From Gigaspora margarita (taxonomy: Eukaryota > Glomeromycota > Glomeromycetes > Diversisporales > Gigasporaceae): a stretch of 64,000 bases of DNA. Under the pieces are notes generated by a model, which made no database searches, was not told the origin of the DNA, and saw nothing but the letters and a program-made list of their open reading frames with translations. Position numbers and translations under genes: made by a program. Positions 33,101 through 43,305 of the stretch are shown here, one piece after another. Positions within the stretch are counted from its first letter, which is position 1, and the number at the start of each line of letters is the position of its first letter. The stretch is from positions 31,688 through 95,687 of the forward strand of contig WTPW01002131.1 of NCBI GenBank assembly GCA_009809945.1, in the 5' to 3' direction.

Positions 33101-34144
33101 ATTAGTTATCCAGATTTGTCACATTTAAATTTTATATATATAAAATTATAAAACAAAACATATAAAATTACTATAAACTTTGAAGAATTATGTTTCAAAG
33201 ATTACATTTCAACTTAAAATTAAATTTTTCAGAAATATAGAACAAGGGGAAGAGAAAAAGATAGTACAAAGATCAAATAAAATTTCATTAATTTTGCACA
33301 AAATAAAAATGTAACTTTATCAAAACCAAATATTTTCTAATTTTAAAATGAAATTGTATGTAAAAACGTGCTCCGAACAACTTTACTTGAATGGCAGAAG
33401 TATGTTACCTTGTAAAAAAAATGGGTTATCTATATACTCAATTTAAAATTTTTGGGTTTTCAATATAAACCCTTTTTTCTTATTAGGCAACCTACTTTGG
33501 GCTCTGAAGCAAAGTTGTTCAGCATGTAATTTTACTTATATTTGGTATCAAAACGTGCTTTTTTGGACCTTTTACTAAGTGAAAAATGGGGTTAAATTAG
33601 AAAAAAAATTTTTTTTAAAAAAATTTTTTTCTAACTTTAACCCCATTTTTCACTTAGTAAAAGGTCCGAGAAAGTGCATTTGGATACCAATTATAATAAC
33701 AATACATGCTGAACAACTTTGCTTAAGAGCCCAAAGTAGGTTATCTAATAAGAAAAAATAGTTTTATATCGAAAACCCAAAAATTTTAAATTTAGAACAT
33801 AGATAACCCATTTTTTTTACAAGGTAACCTACTTCTGCTAATTAAGTAAAGTTGTTTAAAGCATGTTTTTATATATGATTCTTATCTAAAAATTGGAAAA
33901 AATTTGTTTATGATGAAGTTACATTTTCATTTTGTGCCAAATCGATGAAATTTTAATTTGATTTTTGTACTATCTTTTTCTTCTCCTCACATTTTATATT
34001 TTCAAAAATTTTAATTTTAAGTTGATATGTAGACTTTGGAACATCATTTATTCAAAGTTTATAGTAATTTTATATATTTTTTTTTATAATTTTATTTATA
34101 AAAACTTTATATTTGACAATAGTGTAACAAATCGGATGACTAAT
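33101..34144. mobile_element. 1.04 kb fold-back palindrome inside the hAT-like element
   Basis: Arms of about 510 bp mirror each other around a centre at 33615 (A8T8A7T7). Ends are ATTAGTTATCCAGATTTGTCAC and its inverse at 34120-34144. Conserved inner blocks include AACAACTTTACTT, GGTTATCTAATAAGAAAAAA and ACTAAGTGAAAAATGGGGTT. No coding potential. Confidence 0.72.
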
Positions 34145-34259
34145 ATATAGTAATAGAGTTTGGTCAAGAAACTAGTTTACTAAAAACTATTGTGGCAAAT
34201 TGAAAGAAATATGTATAATTTATAAAAGTCTAATTTAAAAAAATATTGTAGAATAAAAG

Positions 34260-34740
34260 CACTTTTATCAAGAAAAGCTCTTTCTGATGATCCTTCGTAC
34301 CAAAAATTCCAAGAAGACTGACCTACAAAAACTTTATATTTAATACATAAAATAGTAAATTGGCTCTACCAAATAAAGCCTACAGTGAGCAGCACTTGTC
34401 ATTTAGAGGTAAAATTCATAAACTACCTGCTGACAAGCTTAAAGTTTATCACTTACTGTTAGTAGACCTCTTGCTTGGCACTATTGAGCAAAGAAGTAGT
34501 AGGCACCGACCTAGAGTTTAGTTTTGAGATGTATTATTATGCTAAGCATAACTCCTACCAACTCCTTTATATTTGGTACTTATTTCTGGCCATTTCTTGT
34601 TGCCTTTTGGAACTTTCGAAATTTCGCCAAAAAGTGGGGAATCTGGCTTACCCCCTCCAAAAGATCAGCAGATTTATTCCTTCTGAATTGGGAGGTCGTC
34701 TAAAGCCTTGTACCTTCATATATTGATTTACATTCTGCAT
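34260..34740 (+). other. possible decayed coding sequence, unrecognised
   Basis: Short peptide-like stretches (KALSDDPSYQKFQED; then KTLYLIHKIVNWLYQIKPTV) are separated by stops, in sequence less AT-rich than its surroundings. No family can be named. It could be the eroded cargo or transposase of the surrounding hAT-like element. Confidence 0.22.
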
Positions 34741-35942
34741 AAATTGCATTCTTGATATCTATATAACCTGCTAACCTTAAATGCATCAAAAATGAACTCT
34801 AACGAGATCAAGGCTTTAGCTATCCCTGAATTGAGAAAGTGCCTACCAAATTGGATCAAGTCATGAGTGCATTTTGGATTCATCTAGAACAACCAATAAA
34901 TGACATATGGACACGTAGAAACTGAACTGAAATAAAAATTTTTCTAACACATCCCAATACTAGTATAGTTTTAGCTTTAGTGCCTTTCTATCACTTATTC
35001 TCTATATGTAAATATAGTACTTTGGTAAAGCTAAATGCTTTATGCAGTCTATATAATTTTTAAACTAGTTCTTATAAATGATATCAATTTTATTTTCTTT
35101 TTCTTTTGTTTTTGTTTTGTCTATTCTCATTTTATATTTGATTGTAGTTGGATTTAATATAAGTTTTTGTAGTATTACCCCTTTTATACATTCTTTTTTT
35201 TTCTCTAAGATATTTGTTGTTCATATGGGATTGGATTTAGTATTCCTTGTCCTAGAGGCTAGGTAAGGAAGAACAAGAGAAAGTTGGTAATGTTGACAAG
35301 CTACCCTGGAATGTTAGAAGAAAAAAGAAGATAGGAAGACACTTTGTGCTTTTCATAGAAAGGAGAAGACCTTTTTATTCTGCTTTAAGTAGCTAATTCC
35401 CATACATTTGGTATCGGAGTCCACACTTATATATCCGAGTACTTAGGTACCAACTGAGATGGCAAGGTGATGCTAAACTTAAGTATTAATTAGTGTTATG
35501 TAGGTACATCTGTAAATGTAAACAGATTAATAAAGTATTAGTGTGGCTGCTTAAGTTGGATAAAAAAAGCACTTTTATAATTTTAATTGGATCAAAATTA
35601 TATAATAATTTCTATGTGCATTTTTAAATTTTACAGTTATGTATTACATTATACAGCATTATGCATTGCATAATGCAGTATGCATAATGCATAAAGCACA
35701 TCTCTAGTTACAGAACAATTCAGAAAAAATTTTTTTCGAAAAAAATTTTTTTTAAAATTTTACTATGTGAACCACCCTCTCCCCTCCTCTGAGAGGAGGG
35801 GGTAATGTAAAACACTGAATCTAGTTGGTCTTGCCTGAACAGTCCTAATCGGTCCTGGACCACAGTCTGGTCCAACTTTTTAAAAAATCATCTATCTTTG
35901 GGCCAAGACAGACCAGACAGACTAATTAACAGCCCTAATGAT

Positions 35943-36560
35943 AATACAAAATAGCTTTATTAATTAATTATACTGAATCAATAACTTATCAAATTCGCTA
36001 AAGAATCATTTAGCAAATTTTTTTAAGTGTCCTAGAATTTATGAAAACAGCTGTAATTGTCGATGAAAAGAAGTGTCAGTAACTTGATTATCAGTGAAAT
36101 GACATGTATCCCTAAAATCTGATTGGTTATTTACTAAATTAATAATCAGAGGACTCCGAGTAATTCTATAATTAAAGATGCTAAAATTAAAGCGACAAAA
36201 TAATTTCACCATTATTGGTGAAATTGATATTGAATTGGTGAAATTGGTAAACTAATTTTTATAGGTGGGATATTTAAACTGGGCCAAACTCATCAAAATT
36301 CTGGTCAAATTAAATTAAATTTTAATTTTGACTAGAATTTAGACAAGTTTTGTCCCATAACATGTTCTGTTTAAGTATCCACCTGTCGCAAAATTATCTG
36401 GGCCCTAATTAGGCTTTAGATAGTCACCAGAAACATAGTAACATATAGTTAGTCAGAAAGATGAGTAGTTATGTCAAAATGCTGTAATAGTAATAATCAA
36501 CACTTGTTACAAGCATTTGGCCATGACTCTATTATTAGACATGATGCAGGATATAATAAT
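35943..36560. other. AT-rich spacer with a fold-back end
   Basis: A segment at about 36050-36110 has GTCGATGAAA and CAGTGAAATGACATG words related to the TTCA.CGACA fold-backs. No gene. Confidence 0.35.
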
Positions 36561-36562
36561 AT

Positions 36563-36780
36563 AACTTATCTTAATGAATGTAATGACAAATGTAATTTAA
36601 CTTGATGAATGTGATGATAAATGTAATTTAACTTTAAATAAAATAAATCAATAAATCGTATGAGAATTGAAATATTAAACCTTTCTTAAAAAAGTCAATG
36701 AATTAAAAGCGAAATAAAAAAGTTAATGAATTAAAAGCAAAATAAAAAAGTCAATGAATTAAAAGCAAAAATTATTAATA
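36563..36780. repeat. short tandem repeats (two kinds)
   Basis: Two units with CTTGATGAATGTGATGATAA-type sequence (36563-36640), then three ~27-bp units with GTCAATGAATTAAAAGCAAA (about 36695-36775). Confidence 0.7.
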
Positions 36781-37059
36781 AAGTAAAAGTTACAAACATG
36801 CTTTAATCAATAAAATAGACTAGCAATCTTATGCAGTACCATCTGAATCAGCAATAACGATGATCAGTATCAAAAGAGATAAATGAGGTGAACCTGTTTT
36901 TGACAAAATATTGGATCATATTATTAAGTAAATACAGGACATATAATATGAAATGTGTTCACAATAGAAAATTCCAGAACTTTTTGACCCTTAAATGGTT
37001 TATTGGAGGCAAAGAACACATTTTGGAGTTGAGAAACTTGAAGAGATAACCAAAATTAG

Positions 37060-37165
37060 GGCTTACAACTAGCGCTCTGAACAGGTCAGGTTGAAAACTT
37101 TCAGGTTAGCACATCAACCCGACTCAAACCAGATCTGATCCGAACCCTACCTGAATTTTAAGGCC
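37060..37165. repeat. AACCCGACTCAAACC-containing repeat
   Basis: Relatively GC-rich block beginning AGGGCTTACAACTAGCGC, with AGGTCAGGTTGAAAAC and CCCGACTCAAACCAGATC. Likely a MITE end; ends not resolved. Confidence 0.3.
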
Positions 37166-37613
37166 AACATGCTAAGGTTTTTAAAATCTTAATTTTAAAA
37201 TTCTAATATAAGGTTTTCTCCAACCTATTCTAGCTAGTTAATTAATTTGAAACAATTAATTATACCATTTATAGAAAATAGAAGGTATAATGTCACATTG
37301 GGTGCCTGTTTACAGTAACACAAATGTAGTTCTGAAATCTTTAAATGTAAATTTATTATTTTTACTTAAATAAAGTTTCAACTTTGGTATTTTTTTAAAA
37401 AAAAAAAAACAAAAAATTCTAATATAAGGCCGTTGAATATTAATTTTCTGGTGAACATCACTTTTCAGGACTTTCAGAAGGGGTTGGGCAAATGAAATGA
37501 ATATATAAAATGAACAAATATAGTAAATCTAGAATAATGAATTGACTTCAAGTAAATTTAGTCTAGAGATTCTAGTTGAGTTGGCAGATAGGTTTGATTC
37601 AGTAGTTAATATT

Positions 37614-37793
37614 TAGTGATGTGCTATTTATATAATACCTAAAAAATTTTAGCATACAGTATGTACTGTATGTACTGTACATATAGTTCTTTTCTGGCAT
37701 CTGATTGGCTGGCAAAAGTGATCAGTAAAAATTTTTGCATACAGTATGAACAGTACAGTACATATCATACATACTGTACATGGCACATCACTA
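37614..37793. mobile_element. hAT-like MITE, 180 bp
   Basis: Termini TAGTGATGTGCTAT and ATGGCACATCACTA. Duplications TTAATATT (37606-37613) and TTAACATT (37794-37801) match at 7 of 8 bases. Inside, inverted ACAGTATGTACTGTATGTAC words. The 78-codon frame across it is not a gene. Confidence 0.72.
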
Positions 37794-37835
37794 TTAACAT
37801 TAGGCCACACAAAATTGATTTTTCATATTGTATTA

Positions 37836-38072
37836 GGCCAGACCAAGTTGATTATGTGTTTTACATTACCTCCCTCAGAGCTCCCCCTTCCTCATAGTAA
37901 AAAAAATTTAGTTAAATATACATAGAACTATGGAATATTTTGAAAAATTTTTATATAATCATGGCATGGAACAAATTGTTTAAAATTTTACTATATGAAC
38001 CACCCACCCTCCTCCCTTCTCCTAGAGAGGAGGGGAGAGTAATATAAAACACATAATCAACTTGGTCTGGCC
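37836..38072. mobile_element. PIF/Harbinger-like MITE, 237 bp (copy 2)
   Basis: TIRs GGCCAGACCAAGTTGATTAT and the inverse at the right end, TTA duplicated at 37833-37835 and 38073-38075. It is inserted in the dispersed repeat whose uninterrupted copy is at 140-350, where a single TTA is present at the corresponding place. Confidence 0.87.
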
Positions 38073-38255
38073 TTACCTGCCATCCCATTTTTTCAATTTT
38101 TTCAATATTTTATTTTTTTTTTTTTAGTCCCAATTGTGCCAATTGTTCAATTTTTGATATCTATTTTTTCTGCTATTTTTATCTGGTATCACCTAATAGA
38201 GACCTTAATTTCCCATAATTGTTTGTTAGGACTGACAGAAAAATATGGTGCATAT
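38073..38255. repeat. dispersed repeat, copy 2 (interrupted)
   Basis: Reverse complement of about 140-320. Its left end, 37801-37835, is on the other side of the MITE. Confidence 0.75.
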
Positions 38256-38330
38256 AGCCTAGAACCAGAGTCACATGATCTAAATCTTTATATAATTTAA
38301 AATTGGTTATAATTAATGAATATATATATA

Positions 38331-38578
38331 TGGAGATGAGTCAGTAGAAAAGGGACAAATTTTTTCTAACTAAAAGTTTTTTTGGCTTTAAGTTTAAATA
38401 TCTTAACTTCTATCTTAATAAATTTAATGAATTTTTTTTATTTTAATTCTATATAATTTCAAGATTAAAATAAAAATTTTTTTAGCAAATTTGATTAAAT
38501 AGTTGTCAAGATATTTTAATTTAAAAATTAAATAAAATTTACTAAAAATGGTTTGTCTCTTTTCTACTGACTCACCCC
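38331..38578. mobile_element. TA-flanked MITE, 248 bp
   Basis: TIRs GAGTCAGTAGAAAAGGGACA and its inverse TGTCTCTTTTCTACTGACTC, with outermost bases TGGAGA / CACCCC and TA on both sides. No coding sequence. Confidence 0.68.
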
Positions 38579-39380
38579 TATATGTAAAAAAATCTTTTTG
38601 TAAATTAATACTATAGAACCTGTACTATAATATTACAAAAAGATTTTAACTTAAACATATTAGTTTTATTTTATTTACTTTTAAATATAAAGCAATTTGA
38701 TATCTGTACAAAATTTGGCCACTATATTTAATATAATAATTTGTCAAATTTGGCCACTATATTTAATAGTACAGTCAGGGATATTTCCATATTTGGACAG
38801 TGTCGATCACTCTATTTATGGTATAGGATCATCGATCAGATGATCTTAGATGTCTTGGTTGCACAAGACTTAGATCATAGTAAAATCGTTCAAGCGAAAA
38901 TTTGAATATGGACTTTCTTTATACAATTATAACAAATATCAAACTCTGGATATAACGAATTAATTTAAATTTTATATTAATTCAGTATAAAAAAAGTCAT
39001 GGTTTCTTAAGAAAATATAATATTTTTATAGAAAATAACATTTCAGCATTTAACCGGAAGTAAAATCACTGCCCTTATGTTAGGGTTAGGGCGTGGTTTG
39101 AACATTTTACTTAGAATACCTGACCTTAGATCTTGACGGCTGGTGTTTTTACCCCGGTTAAAATTAGTAATTTCCATTTTTATATAATGAAGTTTTTTTT
39201 ACGTCCAGAACCAACGGTTTGTTATCAAGTTGGCTGTTACTTGTATATAGATGGAAAACTGTTGAGCTAAGTATCATTCTTTTTATTTAGTTATTTTTTA
39301 TCTTTTTTTTTTAAAAAAAAGAAATATACACTTACTTTTGCATACAAAGAATTGAATAATTTTGTTCCATAAATTTTATG
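38579..39380. other. AT-rich spacer with two 36-bp direct units
   Basis: TTTGGCCACTATATTTAAT occurs twice at 38710-38770. Nothing else recognised; no gene. Confidence 0.4.
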
Positions 39381-39600
39381 AACAAAAACTGCTGAAATGT
39401 CAACTGGGCAAAACCTTTTGATAGTCATCTATTCACAATCATTTCACCAAAAGCTCAGTTAGCCGACATTATATAGAGTTAGGGTTATGGTTAACATTTA
39501 ATTCGTTGCATTTATGTTTAGTAAATTATCACTTTCATGATGTCAGTTAAATAAGCCATTGGTGAAATGATTGTCGGTGAGATAAACAGAACTGTGACAG
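39380..39600. repeat. fold-back repeat with CGACA words
   Basis: TTTCACCAAAAGCTCAGTTAG and the later CATTGGTGAAATGATTGTCGG face each other across a spacer with GTTAGGGTTATGGTTA. Related to 27760-28160. Confidence 0.4.
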
Positions 39601-39634
39601 GTATAGAAAAGAATTATAACTAGAATTCTCTTCT

Positions 39635-39892
39635 GATTAAGGGCGTTCTCAAGTATCACCCTGGCAAAACTCAAGGGCCTGTTGGTGTTCAACATCCGTC
39701 TCCTGATAATATTCCTCATGCAACTGTAATCGCTGCAGCTACTCATAATTCTTCACCTGTGAAGGAGAGTTCCTTAGTACATGAAGCAGAACTGACTGAT
39801 AAAAAAACTGTGGATTCCGATGTACAACCAGCAGATTTTTTAATTGTAATAAGATACAACTTAATCACATTGAGGATGGTATGTGAGAATAT
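39635..39892 (+). pseudogene. possible host exon fragment, cut by the long-TIR element
   Basis: An open plus-strand frame reads GVLKYHPGKTQGPVGVQHPS, PDNIPHATVIAAATHNSSPV, KESSLVHEAELTDKKTVDSD, then VQPADFLIV. It has much higher GC and more balanced amino acids than its surroundings. It begins after TTCTGATTAAG, a possible splice acceptor, and runs into the 6.9 kb element, where it stops shortly after 39893. No family is recognised and the N-terminal part is not visible. A host gene truncated by the insertion would explain this, as would a captured fragment. Confidence 0.35.
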
Positions 39893-40590
39893 GGGTGTTC
39901 TCAAGCAGCACGCTTGATGTGATTAGCTAGTGATTGAGATAGTACTCAAACACTATGGTAGACTATTTATAAAAACTGGTAGTATGAATGTTGAAGACTG
40001 ATAGCATAGATGACAATATGATTGAAATATGCACATATACCTTCCTTAATATAATCAATTTTATGATCGTGTTGGTGCTCAGGTACAATTAATTAAATAT
40101 TGATTAATTGATGCTTGTGCAAACATTTTTTATCATTATTTCTACACGTATTTAGCAATTATTGTTTTTACAAATTGAAAATAAAAACAAAACGATGGAT
40201 CAATGAAATTATAAAGCAATTTATGACACTTCTAGTTTCTGTTTCTTCTTTTTAAAAATTTCTACAAACCAACAGAATACAAAAACGTGTCTTTCTATTT
40301 GCAGTGACGATTTTTAGCATAAGTAACAAGGTAATAATAATTCGTCAACATTGATAATTATGTTGAAGATTTATAATGATAAAAGTAAAGTAAAAAGAGT
40401 GAAGCACTTGAACGATTATTTTTTTCTAATTAATGCACAAATCTATGATAAAAAAAAGGATGTTTGGGCTTCTATCTATTGTTTATTGAAATGATAAATA
40501 CTCTTGATCATTAAAAGAACTTCAACCAATAAAATTTTTTTTTATTAAAATTTCATCATGTGTTTTATTCATTGGAATAATCAATATGTC
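39893..40590. repeat. left terminal inverted repeat of the 6.9 kb element
   Basis: Pairs in inverted orientation with about 46190-46766. The alignment has indels but shares many 10-16-base words. Confidence 0.75.
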
Positions 40591-40643
40591 AACCTATTTT
40601 TTTACTAATAAAAATTTTAAATTTTTCATAGAGTTAGCACTAA

Positions 40644-41239
40644 CAATGCCTGATGAATGACAAAATATTTTTATCTAAACAAATGATGAAACCATTTTGT
40701 TAGGCAACTCCAATTTGACAAATGATGAATAACAAAACTTGTGATGAATGACTAAACTCATAACAAAATATAAATTTATATGACAAATATAAAAAAATTT
40801 AAAAAAGTAGGTTATTCTTTAGATGTTATTGAAAACTAGTTCTTTAGTGAAAATTAATTAGCCCATGTGAACTTAATTTTTTAGTTCATCATTATATCTA
40901 TATCTTTATTTGAAATCATCTGATGATTTACATTACTCACTCAGAGATCACTGATCAGTCTAACAAAGAAGAGACAATAAAACTTTATAAGAAATAACAG
41001 AAATTTGATAAAAATTTAAGATTCAGAATATCCAGATGTGTTATAGAGAAGCTTGTTGAAAGATGGACAGCTACAATTTAATATTTTATTGGTCAAATTA
41101 ATTTTGTCAAGAGATTTGTCAATTGTCTAAAGTTTTGTCAATTATCTATAGTTTTATCAATCATCAAGGTTTTGTTAGATAAAATCATAGATAAAACCAT
41201 TTCATCAGTACATAAAATAATTTCATCAAACATCATTAG
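40644..41239. mobile_element. 596-bp fold-back element nested between TIR and gene
   Basis: Flanked by TTAGCACTAA (40634-40643) and TTAGTACTAA (41240-41249), 9 of 10 identical, a Mutator-like TSD length. Ends contain CTGATGAATGAC / TTTCATCAAACATCA. The interior repeats ATGATGAAAC, TTTTGTCAAT and GTCAATTATC words in inverted halves. Confidence 0.55.
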
Positions 41240-42484
41240 TTAGTACTAATTGGCTATAATTACTTAGTGATAAAGTAAAAAAAAGAGATTGTTCAGCACT
41301 TTATTTTATGCCATGGATCTTTAGTAAAATCAACTATAAAAAATTATTATAATGCTTTTTATATTTAAAAATCTTATTGCTAATAAACAAGCCAATCAAT
41401 ATGTATTTATTATCTTTTTTATACCAAATATAGCAATTTTATTTTTATTACTAAAAATTATTTTGTATTCAAATATTTTATTGTTGTTTGTATTTGTTTG
41501 TTTGAAACTAAAAGATAAAAGATTGTGAATATTGTTGATGTAACAATATATAAAAATTTGTAAAATCCATAAAAGAGAAGTTGGAAAACTTGGTATTGCC
41601 AAAGTTACAATAATTTCTTAAAGTATTGTTATAAAAGTATATTGTTTGTTAGATAGTTTTTTTTTTGCTACAATTTGCCAAAAATATAATAATAATAAAT
41701 AAATCAAAGATAGTAATGATTGCAATTATTATTTTAATAATTGTAATAATTAAGTATCATTTTAACCACTATCAATTTATATTGAAGAAATTGTTAACAC
41801 TCTAAGTATATGCTTTTAGAACACAATTTCAACATCATGTATTTGAAAACAATAAATGAATATAAGAAAAGTGCATTTATAGGGCCAGAATTTGAAAGAA
41901 AGCATGCATCTATAGAGAGTATATTTATAAAGGTTTGGCTGATTTCTAGTCTGCTAAAGATACTTATTTTAATTTTCTAATTCTATTTCATTTTCAAGTT
42001 CATTTTGATTATTATGCAAATCTCTAATATTTTGTAAAATTTCTAGCAGCTCATCTTTAGATTTTTGCTGTAATCCATGATAGTTTGGATGATCTGAAGT
42101 ATTAATAGAATTTAGCAATGAATTATTAATTGCCATAAGTTCTTTTTTTTGCATATTTTTTTCATCTATGGCTGTTGCTGCTTCTTGAGCAGTAATAGGT
42201 ATTGGTCGAGGTAAGGAATTTGGCTTGTTGCTTCTAAAAGTTTTATTAATAAATATTATTTGTCTTTCACATGCTAAATTACTAAAATTTTTTAGTTGTT
42301 TACTAAGTAGATATTCTCCTCCAAGGCTTTTAAAAGTGTAATTATTATCTTGAGGATTTAAAAAGTTGTTTTTACGTAAATAAACCCGAAATCGCTGTGA
42401 TTCTAATGTATAATCTGGACATATTCGACCTCCTGATGATTCATTATCCACATGCCCAATCATATTAAATAATATATGACGTAG

Positions 42485-42554
42485 CTAATTATTATTAAAA
42501 AATATATTGTAAGTATCAAAAGAATTTTTTAAATTCAGATATAGTTTTATTAAC
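42485..42554 (-). other. intron in the 6.9 kb element gene
   Basis: Donor AAG|GTTAAT, acceptor AATTAG|CTA, 70 bp. Joins CMKFIK to LRHILFNMIGHV in frame. Confidence 0.8.
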
Positions 42555-42907
42555 CTTTATAAACTTCATACAATTACGTGCTGCTATTCTCCAATGTTTT
42601 TGTAAAGGTATAGGTAGAATTAAAGCCTTTAAAATTTATTAACCTCTTCAAGAATAGCATCAAGACCTTGATGTTGATTGCTATATCCTGAACGTGAAAT
42701 AACTGAATATAATTCTATATGTTTTTTAATCTCAGGATTTAATCGCATTAATTGTTCTTCATATGTTATTTCAAGTAAACGGTACATAGGATGTCTACGA
42801 CCAGACCATATTGGTGCAAATATACGTCGAGCTGCACTTACTAACAATGGTCGATTGTTTCTAATTCCTATACGAAAATTAATAACTGCCTGAAGATAGG
42901 TAAATGT

Positions 42908-42973
42908 CTATAATAATTATTATTATATTAGTTAAAAATTTTAAATATATTGATATTTTATTAAAAACCTTAC
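42908..42973 (-). other. intron in the 6.9 kb element gene
   Basis: Donor CAA|GTAAGG, acceptor TTATAG|ACA, 66 bp. Joins KLKFEQ to TFTYLQAVINF in frame. Confidence 0.85.
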
Positions 42974-43217
42974 TTGTTCAAATTTTAATTTATATATATG
43001 GTCATTCTGTTTTTTTGCCCAATCTAGATAGTTATCAACTGAGGGATTTTTTGTTATAGCTATATATGGCCATAATAACTCACATGTAATAGCATATCGA
43101 TAAATATTACAAATAGAATCCCATAATTTGTGATGATCAGCACACTTTTTAAAAAACCCAAGTTGGTTTTCAGTTTTATATCCTTGAAGAGAAGCAAATT
43201 GTTTAATATCAATCAAT

Positions 43218-43305
43218 CTTAAAAAAATAAATTAATAAAATAAAAATAATTTTTATATTAAAAGGTATAATTCATATAATTTAGGAAAAAATATAATAGT
43301 AGTAC
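43218..43305 (-). other. intron in the 6.9 kb element gene
   Basis: Minus-strand donor TTG|GTACTA, acceptor TTTAAG|A, 88 bp. Splicing here forms TG+A, a stop, in place of the expected Trp of ELNW. Confidence 0.6.

Larger units (their letters stand above)
32786..35706. mobile_element. hAT-like element, 2.9 kb, inside the MITE
   Basis: Left end TAATGATATGC, right end GCACATCTCTA, with imperfect 8-bp duplications GTCACAAA (32778-32785) and GTTACAGA (35707-35714), 6 of 8 identical. Subterminal regions are filled with GCATAATGCA / TGCATTATGC words at both ends (about 32815-32865 and 35650-35695), a typical hAT subterminal repeat pattern. No transposase is recognisable. The 83-codon frame at 34475-34726 has no motif I know and is not accepted. 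Confidence 0.65.
32653..35835. mobile_element. Harbinger-like MITE (copy 3), split by a hAT-like insertion
   Basis: Left half 32653-32785 and right half 35715-35835 together make about 254 bp, close to the 252 bp of copy 1. Ends are GGTGAGACCAACT... and ...AGTTGGTCTTGCC with a TGA direct repeat (32650-32652 and 35836-35838). The break lies in the AT-rich middle of the MITE. Confidence 0.78.
32600..35942. mobile_element. outer layer of a nested insertion (AGTCTGTCC / TAGGGCTGTTAATTAG family)
   Basis: The left part (about 32605-32652) reads TTAATTAGTCTAATAATCAG. The right part (35836-35942) has GGTCCTGGACCACAG, CCAGACAGACTAATTAACAG and ends CCCTA. A related uninterrupted-looking sequence lies at 16345-16500. 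The rest, 32653-35835, is inserted material. No target duplication was found for this outermost layer. Confidence 0.5.

Noticed and set aside
33579..33761. 60-codon frame
   Set aside because: Lies across the centre of a palindrome; a product of the inverted repeat.
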